Source: Oscillibacter sp. (GTDB lineage: Bacteria; Bacillota; Clostridia; Oscillospirales; Oscillospiraceae). From it: DNA of 64,000 nt. The translations under genes were made by a program, and so were the position numbers. Below, in pieces: positions 8,711-16,114 of this stretch; position 1 is the stretch's first letter, and each line of letters starts with the position of its first letter. The notes below the pieces were generated by a model. That model made no database searches, was not told where the DNA came from, and worked only from the letters and a program-made list of their open reading frames with translations. Location: the NCBI GenBank assembly GCA_017526785.1, contig JAFXQV010000031.1, positions 102,624 through 166,623 on the forward strand, written 5' to 3'.

Positions 8711-9556
8711 ATGTGGAATATTGTCAGTGACAGCAGTTGCGACCTGCGGGCGGAGGACTTTTCCAGCGAACATGTACACTTTGAGTCGGTTCCGCTGAAA
8801 ATCCGCGTCGGGGAGCGGGATTTCATCGACAACGACGGCCTCCGCACCGTGGAATTAGTCCGCGCCATGCGCGAGGAAAAAGGCTCCTCATCTTCCGCGT
8901 GTCCGTCCCCGGCGGCCTACGCCAGAGCCTTTGAAAAGGCCAAGCACACGGTCTGTTTCACGATTTCCAGCGCGCTGTCCGGAAGCTACAACTCCGCCGT
9001 GTCCGGGCGCGACCTGCTTCTGGAGGAACACCCCGATTATCATGTGTGCGTGATTGATTCCAAGTCCACGGCGGGCGTCCCCTACCTGCTGATTCGCCGC
9101 GCGAAAGCGCTCATGGAGGCCGACCCCGACGGCGAACACTTCGAGGAAGTCTGCGACGCCCTGCGGGTCTATCAGGCGTCGCTCCGAACCTGTTTCACAC
9201 TCGAAAACTTTGACAACCTCATCAAAAATGGGCGTATGCGTCCGCTGGTGGGGACGCTCCTGCATACGCTGGGCATTCACATCGTGGCCATAGGCACTGC
9301 TCAGGGAAGCATTCAGGTCGTCAGCAAAGCCCGCGGGGAGGCCAAGACCTACAAAGTCATGGTCGATATCATGAACGCCAGCAAGGATTGCACCGGGGCG
9401 TCCGTGATGATTCACCACTGTGAGAACCTCACCGGGGCGCTGAAGCTCAAAGAGGCGATTCTGAAAGAGTTACCCGTCAAGAGCGTGGAACTGGTGCCAT
9501 GTCGCGGCCTGAACAGTTTCTACGCCATGGAAAAGGGTCTCATCGTCGGATACTGA
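8711..9556 (+). CDS. DegV family fatty-acid-binding protein
   Basis: 281 residues. DegV proteins bind a fatty acid between two domains and in Firmicutes act as FakB-type subunits that present it to the kinase FakA. The N-terminal IVSDSSCDL, the SSSSACPSPAAY segment near residue 60 and FTISSALSGSYNSA near 85 are the family signatures, including the Ser-rich lipid carboxylate pocket. The ATG at 8711 is preferred over one 21 codons earlier because CAGGGAG precedes it and the protein then begins at the conserved strand. No fakA is adjacent. The ligand is unknown. Confidence 0.9.
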   Translation: MWNIVSDSSCDLRAEDFSSEHVHFESVPLKIRVGERDFIDNDGLRTVELVRAMREEKGSSSSACPSPAAYARAFEKAKHTVCFTISSALSGSYNSAVSGRDLLLEEHPDYHVCVIDSKSTAGVPYLLIRRAKALMEADPDGEHFEEVCDALRVYQASLRTCFTLENFDNLIKNGRMRPLVGTLLHTLGIHIVAIGTAQGSIQVVSKARGEAKTYKVMVDIMNASKDCTGASVMIHHCENLTGALKLKEAILKELPVKSVELVPCRGLNSFYAMEKGLIVGY

Positions 9557-9582
9557 CGGCGAAATACGCGGCTTTAAAACAG

Positions 9583-9610
9583 GAACGCACAGCCGAAAGG
9601 CCGTGCGTTC
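9583..9610. terminator. Intrinsic terminator after degV
   Basis: GAACGCACAGCC pairs with GGCCGTGCGTTC around a GAAA loop with one mismatch. T-rich sequence follows, and a TTTT-type run is also present on the opposite side, so it can serve the converging abrB transcript. Confidence 0.75.
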
Positions 9611-9690
9611 TAATTGTGTCGCATATGTTCGATGTCACGCGCCCCGGAAGGCGCTCCGGCGGGTGGAACGGGACTGGGGTACTGTGTACT

Positions 9691-9978
9691 TCAGAGCGCC
9701 ACTTCGACGGTCATGCCGGACATGGGGTCGGGTTCGACGAGGCGGCGCAGTTCGTTAAGGCAGTTGGCGCAGATGTTCTTCCCGTGGAAGGTATGGATTC
9801 CCGTGTCTTCATTGCAGAAAATGCAGCTGGGGGCGTATTTTTTCAGAATGACGGACGAGCCGTCGACATAGATTTCCAGAGAGTCGCGTTCCGCGATATC
9901 GAGCGTGCGGCGCATTTCGATGGGCAGGACAATGCGCCCGAGTTCGTCAACTCTTCTTACAATTCCGGTGGATTTCAC
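9691..9978 (-). CDS. abrB: AbrB/SpoVT-type transition-state regulator with a C-terminal four-Cys motif
   Basis: 95 residues. The N-terminal 50 are a classic AbrB swapped-hairpin DNA-binding domain (GIVRRVDELGRIVLPIEMRR), which dimerises and represses stationary-phase and sporulation genes in Bacillus. After this comes a compact tail with Cys52, Cys55, Cys70 and Cys73 spaced as two CxxC pairs, with two His between them, which looks like a small metal site rather than the usual AbrB C-terminal multimerisation domain. It is divergent from spmA, which fits sporulation control. The ATG start follows a purine-rich AGGAGAT. The regulator class is firm; targets are unknown. Confidence 0.9.
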   Translation of the reverse strand: MKSTGIVRRVDELGRIVLPIEMRRTLDIAERDSLEIYVDGSSVILKKYAPSCIFCNEDTGIHTFHGKNICANCLNELRRLVEPDPMSGMTVEVAL

Positions 9979-10044
9979 GATATATCTCCTTCCAGTGTGT
10001 GGCGACCCCGCGAAGGGGGATGGGGTGTATATGATACCGTCCGA

Positions 10045-10093
10045 ACCGTTGCGCCGCGTCCACTGCCCCGGTCAGCCCACGCCGCGCAACGGT
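10045..10093 (-). repeat. Long inverted repeat in the abrB leader
   Basis: ACCGTTGCGC (10045-10054) and GCGCAACGGT (10084-10093) can pair perfectly, enclosing 29 GC-rich bases. It lies between the abrB promoter and its start, so the mRNA leader can fold into a large stem. A regulatory role is not demonstrated. Confidence 0.6.
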
Positions 10094-10110
10094 GTTTGAA
10101 CCATGGGAAA

Positions 10111-10204
10111 ACCATAACATAGTCTGTAATAATTTGTCAATTACAAAGTGAAAACTTTTTGTGAACAATTTGTAAAAGTTTTGAAATGTGAACATTTTGT
10201 GAAT
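10111..10204. promoter_or_regulatory. AT-rich abrB/spmA control region with repeated TTTGT(N)A boxes
   Basis: On the minus strand TTGACA (10135-10140) and TATGGT (10111-10116), 18 bases apart, are a candidate abrB promoter. TTTGTCAAT (10133-10141), overlapping that -35, is close to the Spo0A box TTTGTCRAA. Two near-identical 14-mers TGTGAACA(A/T)TTTGT begin at 10160 and 10187, giving related boxes TTTGTGAAC and TTTGTGAAT. Spo0A repression of abrB is known in Bacillus; here it is an inference from weak matches. Confidence 0.5.
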
Positions 10205-10258
10205 AATCCGGCACTTTATTACCAAAATATTACAGGAATATTACAAGGGGTGGAGCCA

Positions 10259-10843
10259 ATGGCAATGTCTGTGATATGGACGGGACTGGTAACTTTCGCT
10301 TGGATATGCGGCCTTCTGACGGGGCGCGCGGAAGCGGTCGCGGCGGCGGCACTCGACGGCGCGGCGGAGGCCGTGACACTGTGCCTGTCGATGTTGGGGG
10401 CGCTGATGCTCTGGAACGGCGTCATGGAGCTGTTACGCGCGGCGGGACTTGCGGCGGGGCTGTCGCGGATGTTCCAACCGCTGTTGCGGCGGCTGTTCCC
10501 GGAGGCCGGACGCGACGCGGAAACGCTCTCCGCCTTGACGGCGAACGTGACGGCGAATCTGTTAGGCCTCGGCAACGCCGCGACGCCGTTTGGAATCCGC
10601 GCCGCCGAACGGATGTCGCGTACTTGCCACGGCGCGGCCAGTGACGAACTGTGCCGGCTGGTCGTGCTGAACACGGCCTCAATACAACTTTTCCCGGCTA
10701 CCGTGGCCTCTCTGCGGAGCGCGGCCGGGTGCCGGACGCCGCTGGACATTCTCCCGGCGGTCTGGGTTACGTCCGCCGCGTCGGTTGCCGTCGGGCTGTG
10801 TGCGGAGTATCTGCTTTCCCGCACGGGGGACAGGGCGCTATGA
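10259..10843 (+). CDS. spmA: Spore maturation protein A
   Basis: 194-residue polytopic membrane protein of the nucleoside-recognition 'gate' family, matching Bacillus SpmA in length (about 196). SpmA and SpmB act together in spore core dehydration and are needed for heat resistance. Visible hallmarks are the N-terminal WTGLVTFAWICGLLTGR segment, NVTANLLGLGNAATPFGI in the middle and VLNTASIQLFPATVASLR. The ATG at 10259 is preferred because AAGGGGTGG precedes it; an upstream in-frame extension has no ribosome site and lies in the AT-rich control region. It overlaps spmB by four bases (ATGA), so they are translationally coupled. Confidence 0.93.
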   Translation: MAMSVIWTGLVTFAWICGLLTGRAEAVAAAALDGAAEAVTLCLSMLGALMLWNGVMELLRAAGLAAGLSRMFQPLLRRLFPEAGRDAETLSALTANVTANLLGLGNAATPFGIRAAERMSRTCHGAASDELCRLVVLNTASIQLFPATVASLRSAAGCRTPLDILPAVWVTSAASVAVGLCAEYLLSRTGDRAL

Positions 10844-11352
10844 ATCTGCTGTTGCCGCTGTTGCTGTCAAGCGTCGGACTTTGCGGGCTGTGGCGTCGCG
10901 CCGATGTCTACGCGTCGCTGACGCGCGGCGCGGAGGACGGTTTCCGCGTCGTCTTGCGGATACTCCCCGCGCTGGTGACACTCTTGCCCGCCGTCGCCAT
11001 GTTCCGGGCGTCCGGGGCGATGGAATTGCTTTCGGCGTGGTGCGCGCCGCTTCTGGACGTACTCGGAATCCCGCCCGAAACCGCGCCGTTACTGCTCGTC
11101 CGCCCGATATCCGGGAGCGGCGCGCTGGCCACAGTCGGCGAGTTGATACGCGTCCACGGCGTCAATAGCCGCGTCGGACGTACGGCGGCGGTCATGCTCG
11201 GCAGTACGGAGACGACATTTTACACGGTGGCGGTCTACTTCGGCGCGGCGGGTATCCGCCGGACGCGCCACGCGATTCCGGCGGCACTGGCGGCGGATGT
11301 CACGGGCTTTGTCGTCGCCGCGCTGACCGTACGACTGTTTTTCCCGGAATGA
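10840..11352 (+). CDS. spmB: Spore maturation protein B
   Basis: 170 residues, membrane protein of the same gate family as SpmA and its functional partner. The signature RPISGSGALATVGELIRVHG and GSTETTFYTVAVYFGAAGI segments are intact. The start ATG lies inside the last codons of spmA. No further genes follow on this strand before a strong terminator, so spmAB is a two-gene operon. Confidence 0.93.
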   Translation: MNLLLPLLLSSVGLCGLWRRADVYASLTRGAEDGFRVVLRILPALVTLLPAVAMFRASGAMELLSAWCAPLLDVLGIPPETAPLLLVRPISGSGALATVGELIRVHGVNSRVGRTAAVMLGSTETTFYTVAVYFGAAGIRRTRHAIPAALAADVTGFVVAALTVRLFFPE

Positions 11353-11382
11353 AACGCGAAAAAGGTTGAATGGCAGATAAAA

Positions 11383-11423
11383 AGAACTGTCGTTAGGCGC
11401 TTACAGCTCCTAACGACAGTTCT
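11383..11423. terminator. Bidirectional terminator between spmB and the acidic-repeat gene
   Basis: A perfect 15-bp stem, AGAACTGTCGTTAGG (11383-11397) with its complement at 11409-11423, and an 11-base loop. AAAA precedes on the left, giving TTTT on the minus strand. Confidence 0.85.
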
Positions 11424-11443
11424 ACACGTTGTATGCCTAATTT

Positions 11444-13219
11444 CTATGAATCTTGAATGGATTCTGCGGTATCCTCGGCAACTTCCGCCACGTCGGACGG
11501 CTCCGGGTCTTCGACAGGTTCCGCCACGTCGGACAGTTCCGCGTTCTCGACAGGCTCCGCCACGTCGGACGGCTCCTCATCTTCTACGGGCGCTCCAATC
11601 TCTTCGACAGGTTCCGCAACGTCGGACGCTTCCGCGTCGTCGACAGGTTCCGCCACATCGGACAGTTCCGCGTTCTCGACAGGCTCTGCTACGTCGGACG
11701 GCTCCTCATCTTCAACGGGTTCCGCTACGTCGGACGGTTCCTCATCTTCCACGGGTTCTGCGTCGTCGACAGGTTCCGCCACATAAGACAGTTCCGCGTT
11801 TCCGGATTCCGGCTCCTCATCTTCGACGGGCGCTCCAATCTCGTCGACAGGTTCCGCCACGTCGGACGGTTCCGCGTCGTCGGACGCTTCCACGTCGTCG
11901 GCGACTTTCGCCACATAAGACAGTTCCGCGTTGCCGGATTCCGGCTCCTCATCTTCGACGGGCGCTCCAATCTCTTCGACAGGTTCCGCAACGTCGGACG
12001 GTTCCACGTCGTCGACAGGTTCCGCAACGTCGGACGCTTCCACGTCGTCGGCGACTTCCGCCACATAAGACAGTTCCGCGTTTCCGGATTCCGGCTCCTC
12101 ATCTTCGACGGGCGCTCCAATCTCTTCGACAGGTTCCGTAACGTCGGACGCTTCCACGTCGTCGGCGACTTTCGCCACATAAGACAGTTCCGCGTTCCCG
12201 GATTCCGGCTCCTCATCTTCGACGGGCGCTCCAATCTCTTCGACAGGTTCCGCAACGTCGGACAGTTCCGCGTTCTCGACAGGCTCCGCTACGTCGGACG
12301 GCTCCTCATCTTCGACGGGCGCTCCAATCTCTTCGACAGGTTCCGCAACGTCGAACGGTTCCGCGTCGTCGGATGGCTCCTCATCTTCTTCAATGAACCC
12401 CTGCAATATGGCACTTTCCACGCCATACGAGAACTCCAAGTCAAAGGCAACGCTGTCAGTTGCCTTCCACCATTCCGTGGAAGGAGCGCTGACATAGGCG
12501 AACGCCCGGAACGCCACAAACCGCTCTCCACCTTCCGCCACGGAGGGAATCACGCAAGCGGTTTTTTTGAAACCATCCATCGGAACTTTTCCCAACACGT
12601 CCGTGTATCCGTTGGTGTCGCTGTCCCAACTATTGGGAACGTCGGTTGCACTACTCACCGATTTGAACTCGAACCAGACGAACATCGTCTTTTTCGTCAG
12701 CTTTTTGGCATTATAGTTATCAAGGCCGTAGTTGATATCTACTTCGCTGCCCTCTACCTGAATGTAGCGAGGAACCACATTGAGAGTAATCGTGTCGGGG
12801 CTGATGCTCTTGATATGGTATACGCCGGATGTGAGCTGTTCGGGATGAGAATCCCCGTCCGCGTCCAGCTTATAGGGGTAAAGTTGAAAGCTCCCGGTAC
12901 GTTCTACCACACTAATACGAGGGGCGGAGACTTCGCCCATTAAGGTTGCCGTGTCCTCGTCTACGCTAAATCCCATTCCTTCGGTTTCCGCTTTTTGGTA
13001 TGGCACCTCTGCGGTTCCTTCCTCAGAGGTCAACGCGTCCTCATCCTCGAAGTCTTCCACCGGCTCGGCCAGCGACGCTTCCTCGAAATCCGCCGCGTTG
13101 AAATCGTCCGCAGAGGCTGTCATATTGCCCGACGGCACAACTTCCGCCGCCGAGACCGGGACAATTGTGGCAAGCAGAAGAACCACAACCAGTCCCAAAC
13201 TTAACAGCTTTCTCTTCAT
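11444..13219 (-). CDS. Secreted protein with PRISV-type head domain and long acidic repeat tail
   Basis: 591 residues. A signal peptide covers 1-25 (KRKLLSLGLVVVLLLATIVP, ends SAA). Residues about 95-270 form a globular part related to the two secreted proteins upstream in this block: 'PRISVVERTGSFQLYPYKL' aligns with their 'PTINV...NPY.F' strand, and the closing 'STEWWKATDSVAFDLEFSYG' aligns with their 'K.W...D.L.V...YSF' strand. Residues about 274-591 are an imperfect repeat array built from EIGAPVEDEEP (six copies), ESGNAELSYVA (four copies) and SDVAEPVE units, almost devoid of Lys/Arg. No SLH, LPXTG or membrane anchor is visible. The ATG start follows ATGGAGG. I do not recognise the family; it is likely a surface or matrix protein (inference). 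Confidence 0.8.
   Translation of the reverse strand: MKRKLLSLGLVVVLLLATIVPVSAAEVVPSGNMTASADDFNAADFEEASLAEPVEDFEDEDALTSEEGTAEVPYQKAETEGMGFSVDEDTATLMGEVSAPRISVVERTGSFQLYPYKLDADGDSHPEQLTSGVYHIKSISPDTITLNVVPRYIQVEGSEVDINYGLDNYNAKKLTKKTMFVWFEFKSVSSATDVPNSWDSDTNGYTDVLGKVPMDGFKKTACVIPSVAEGGERFVAFRAFAYVSAPSTEWWKATDSVAFDLEFSYGVESAILQGFIEEDEEPSDDAEPFDVAEPVEEIGAPVEDEEPSDVAEPVENAELSDVAEPVEEIGAPVEDEEPESGNAELSYVAKVADDVEASDVTEPVEEIGAPVEDEEPESGNAELSYVAEVADDVEASDVAEPVDDVEPSDVAEPVEEIGAPVEDEEPESGNAELSYVAKVADDVEASDDAEPSDVAEPVDEIGAPVEDEEPESGNAELSYVAEPVDDAEPVEDEEPSDVAEPVEDEEPSDVAEPVENAELSDVAEPVDDAEASDVAEPVEEIGAPVEDEEPSDVAEPVENAELSDVAEPVEDPEPSDVAEVAEDTAESIQDS
11447..12400 (-). repeat. Imperfect tandem repeat array encoding the acidic tail
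   Basis: Repeated DNA units encode EEIGAPVEDEEP, ESGNAELSYVAKVADD and SDVAEPVE modules in mixed order. Copies are nearly identical at nucleotide level, so expansion or contraction by recombination is likely. It is in frame throughout. Confidence 0.85.
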
Positions 13220-13291
13220 GTTTTAGCCTCCATCGCGCAGGGGGAGACGCGCTCCCGACTGTTGGATTTTCATTGCACTGGCATGACTCCA

Positions 13292-13930
13292 TCAACTCCT
13301 AATGGGAACCATTCTAAAACTGTACGCCACGGCTACACTCAATGTGTCATCCTCTGTCCACTTTGATTTGGGCTTTGTGGTGCAGTTCCCAAATACCCCG
13401 AACGCGAGATAGTTCGGATTGGTCTCAGAAGCGGCGGGCAGTTTCGCCACATCCTTTTTGGTCTGGGTAGACGCCTTCACAAGCACCTGATTCGCGGCAG
13501 TGGACTTATAGGCCACCTCAGTAACGGAAGCGGGACTGTTTTTCACCTCAAAGACGCCGTAAACAAAGGCCTTTTTCGCCGTGATAGTGCTTGCGACAGA
13601 CGTTGAGGAGAATGAGACTGCACCGGCAGTGGAACCCGTAACCGCGGCACTGACCATCAAATCCGTCACTGTCATATTCTTGACATGAATTGTATTTCCT
13701 TCGATAGCTGTCGCCTTCTTGGTAGTCGCGTTCGGCATTACGAAGTTATACGGATTCAAAAGAATGGGGGTCTGGGTTTGGCTGATGTCCACATTGATAG
13801 TGGGCAGGGTTGTGGTGGCGACAGCCTGAAAGACGGCCTTGCGTTCCTCCATAGCCGAGAACGCCGGGACAGCCAGTGTCAGAGCCATGACCAGAGCGAA
13901 AACCATGCTGATAAATCGTTTGCGTTTCAT
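13292..13930 (-). CDS. Small secreted protein, PTINV family (paralogue B)
   Basis: 212 residues. A signal peptide covers about 1-26 (KRKRFISMVFALVMALTLAVP, ends AFSA). The mature part begins with a Val/Thr-rich strand and LPTINVDI followed by ILLNPYNF. It ends with SKWTEDDTLSVAVAYSFRMV. These landmarks are shared with the gene at 14587-15414 and more weakly with 11444-13219, so the three are paralogues. The strand-rich, Cys-poor sequence (one Cys) suggests a beta-sandwich. The ATG is preceded by AGAAGGAGA. I recognise no named family and no function. It lies in the minus-strand block behind flagellin, flanked by a lipoprotein gene. Confidence 0.8.
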   Translation of the reverse strand: MKRKRFISMVFALVMALTLAVPAFSAMEERKAVFQAVATTTLPTINVDISQTQTPILLNPYNFVMPNATTKKATAIEGNTIHVKNMTVTDLMVSAAVTGSTAGAVSFSSTSVASTITAKKAFVYGVFEVKNSPASVTEVAYKSTAANQVLVKASTQTKKDVAKLPAASETNPNYLAFGVFGNCTTKPKSKWTEDDTLSVAVAYSFRMVPIRS

Positions 13931-13981
13931 AGCGGTTTTCTCTCCTTCTGAATTTGATAACGTGTTTTGTATTCCGAATAC

Positions 13982-14572
13982 CTACGCGTTCTCGCCCACA
14001 TGAAAATCCATGATAATAATGACCTGTGCCTGTATGGCGAAATCGCCGCCTTCCGTCGGCTTGACCTGCGTAAAGGCCACAAACAGTGCGTGGGTTCCCT
14101 CCGAAAGAGGACGGTTCAGAGTCAGGGATTCAAACGCGTTTCCGGGACGAATCAAACCCGATAAATACAGTTCTTCCGTCATCGTCTCATCGTAGATGTC
14201 GATGTACATGTCATACTGATTCCGGGTCGGGTTGGCGATATAGCAGGAGAAAGTAGCGCCGTCCGTACTGTAGGCGTCGTTCTTGTATTCAAGGCCGACG
14301 GACGGCTTTTCCGCTTCCTCGCGTAGAGTTTCCAACGCCTGTTGATACGCTTCCGGGTCATTCTCCGCCACGGTGATACCCCGGCTTTCGTAGAACAGTT
14401 TCGGGACATTTCCGGGCGACACATCGGGTTCGGATTCACTCTGTAAAGGTTGCCGGCCGCAACCCGCGGCCGCCAGCAGGACAGCGAGCAGCGCAACGAT
14501 TACGACCGGCAAACGTTTTACAGCCGACAGTTCATGACGCGCTTCCGCTTTCACGTTGTGTCGGACTTCCAT
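13982..14572 (-). CDS. Predicted lipoprotein, YKNDAYS family (paralogue 1)
   Basis: 196 residues from the ATG used. A hydrophobic segment at 21-37 ends AAGC, a lipobox with Cys38, so it is probably lipidated at the outer face of the membrane. The mature part shares YKNDAYS.DG.TFSCYI, 'GLIRPG.A.ES..L.R.L..G.H' and a closing '.Q..I...FHV' strand with the lipoprotein at 15479-15994. No Shine-Dalgarno site stands before this ATG; a GTG six codons on, preceded by GGAAG, is an alternative, as is coupling to the gene ending 14 bases upstream. Function unknown. It alternates with the PTINV-type secreted genes, suggesting they work as pairs. Confidence 0.75.
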   Translation of the reverse strand: MEVRHNVKAEARHELSAVKRLPVVIVALLAVLLAAAGCGRQPLQSESEPDVSPGNVPKLFYESRGITVAENDPEAYQQALETLREEAEKPSVGLEYKNDAYSTDGATFSCYIANPTRNQYDMYIDIYDETMTEELYLSGLIRPGNAFESLTLNRPLSEGTHALFVAFTQVKPTEGGDFAIQAQVIIIMDFHVGENA

Positions 14573-14586
14573 AGATTCAGAAGGAA

Positions 14587-15414
14587 TCAGGTGGTGGTGG
14601 TAACAGGCTGGAACGTAAAGGCCAGAGAAACCTTCATCTGGTCGCCGCCATTCCACTCATTTTTGGCCTTGGGGTTGCAGTCACCGAAGAACTGGAAATA
14701 CATCAAGCCGCTATTCAAGGTACCGCTTGTGCTTGTGGCGGCGAGCATCGTGCCGACCTTCTTGGCTGTGTCAGCCGCCTTGGTACCAACTCCGAAAAGA
14801 TTGTCTGCGGGCGACTTGCTGTTGTAGGTAGCCGGATTTCCCACGCTGGCGTTATTGCGAACCTCATCAGTCACTGCTTTGACCTCGGTTGCAGCCAGGA
14901 ACTGGGCGTAAATAACTACCTCGTTCTTGGTGTTATCCGAAGCAAACGGATACACAGAACCAATCGCCAGAGCGGTCGGTGTGCCCTCGAGGGCGGCTGT
15001 GCCATTGACCAGCACATCCAGCTTCATCGGGCTCTCGTTTTCAATCATGTATACGGGGCTGATGACCTTCTCAGAGCTGAGCTTGATAGTGGTGTCTGCT
15101 TTGTCGGCGGCAGAAGCGGCCGCGCCGTCGGCAATCTTCAGCTCGAAGCCCATGGGGTTGATGAAGAGCTTACCCTGCGTAGCGGGAACCTTGACGTTGA
15201 TGGTAGGAACCACGACGGAGGCCAGCGCCTCGAAATCGGTGCCATACGTGCTTGCGCCGCCGCTACCGGAGCTTGTGCCGCCGGTGTTGGTGCTTGTGCC
15301 GCCGGTGTTGGTGCTTGTGCCGCCGGTATCGGTGCCACTGGCAAACACAGAGACGCTCATGCTGAAAATCATGGCCAAAGCCAGAATCAGCGATAAAATC
15401 TTCTTCTTTTTCAT
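14587..15414 (-). CDS. Secreted protein, PTINV family (paralogue C) with Gly/Thr repeat linker
   Basis: 275 residues. A signal peptide covers about 1-26 (ends VFAS). Then comes a short Gly/Ser/Thr linker with near-exact STNTGGT repeats (about 28-48), then VVPTINVKV and KLFINPMGFEL. The C-terminal strand reads NEWNGGDQMKVSLAFTF. The repeat linker at the mature N-terminus resembles a spacer holding the globular part off a surface. AAGGAAGG precedes the ATG; a longer in-frame extension upstream was rejected. Homologous to 13292-13930. Not a family I can name. It sits directly after a lipoprotein gene and before another. Confidence 0.8.
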   Translation of the reverse strand: MKKKKILSLILALAMIFSMSVSVFASGTDTGGTSTNTGGTSTNTGGTSSGSGGASTYGTDFEALASVVVPTINVKVPATQGKLFINPMGFELKIADGAAASAADKADTTIKLSSEKVISPVYMIENESPMKLDVLVNGTAALEGTPTALAIGSVYPFASDNTKNEVVIYAQFLAATEVKAVTDEVRNNASVGNPATYNSKSPADNLFGVGTKAADTAKKVGTMLAATSTSGTLNSGLMYFQFFGDCNPKAKNEWNGGDQMKVSLAFTFQPVTTTT

Positions 15415-15478
15415 GGTAAATTCCTTCCTTTCGCAACTTTGCAATGTACGCAACAACGCGTTTCGGGTGGCAAGAACA

Positions 15479-15994
15479 TTAGAATGGATAGACATGGAAG
15501 ACCATTGTAACGACGATTTGACCGACAATCGACTGCTCACCGTCCACCATGCGAATCAACGTATGGGGTACATAGACCGTATGGTCGCCCAAATCCAAAG
15601 CGCGTTCCAGTTCAACGCTCTCATAGGCCGAGCCGGGACGGAGAAGCTGACCCAGAAACAGTTCGTCTGTACACGCGGCGTCCGCGTAGATGGACACAAA
15701 CAGGTCATCCGCGTTGGAAGGGGAGTTGCCAATGTAGCAACTGAACGTTTTACCGTCTTCGCTGTACGCATCATTCTTGTAGTTCAAGGACATCATGCCT
15801 TCCCGTGCGTTCTTCTGCGCCTCGTCAAAGGCTTTCTGGAGCGCCTCCGGGTCTTCCGTGGCGACAACGCCCTTGGTGGCGTAGTCAAGGATAATGCCGG
15901 ACTTCTGCTCCTCCTTCTTCTTGCAACCGACAAGCGCGACGAGAATCAGCACCCCCGCCAGCAGAAGCGCGAACCGTCTGGTAATCTTTGTCAT
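15479..15994 (-). CDS. Predicted lipoprotein, YKNDAYS family (paralogue 2)
   Basis: 171 residues. The N-terminus TKITRRFALLLAGVLILVAL is followed by VGC (Cys24), a clear lipobox. A Lys/Glu linker precedes a globular region with LNYKNDAYSEDGKTFSCYI, LGQLLRPGSAYESVEL, DHTVYVPHTL and a final VVTMVFHV strand, all matching the lipoprotein at 13982-14572. A strong GGAGGAGG precedes the ATG. It is the first gene after flagellin on the minus strand, with a 120-base gap and no clear promoter, so read-through from flagellin is possible. The paired strands suggest a beta-sandwich like those of pilus or matrix accessory proteins, but this is inference only. Confidence 0.8.
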   Translation of the reverse strand: MTKITRRFALLLAGVLILVALVGCKKKEEQKSGIILDYATKGVVATEDPEALQKAFDEAQKNAREGMMSLNYKNDAYSEDGKTFSCYIGNSPSNADDLFVSIYADAACTDELFLGQLLRPGSAYESVELERALDLGDHTVYVPHTLIRMVDGEQSIVGQIVVTMVFHVYPF

Positions 15995-16114
15995 TTCGTA
16001 CCTCCTCCATGAAAATCAGCGCTCCGGGAGACGCGACGCGGAATATCTCCGGGGGAGAGGGTGTCCCCCCCCTCCCGGTAATTCCTAACGCGCCGCGCTA
16101 TCCTTTATTCCAGC

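Noticed and set aside
11447..12400. Possible CRISPR-like repeat array
   Set aside because: Repeats are not evenly spaced, have no unique spacers and are in frame with a secreted protein.
11453..12943. Long plus-strand open frame (about 496 codons) opposite the acidic-repeat gene
   Set aside because: It is the complement of a low-complexity repeat; product is a repetitive Phe/Arg/Val string without ribosome site, and the minus-strand gene has a signal peptide and paralogues.
16051..16079. G/C-run hairpin after flagellin as a terminator
   Set aside because: Several stem registers are possible and no T-run follows on the minus strand; read-through into the lipoprotein gene remains open.
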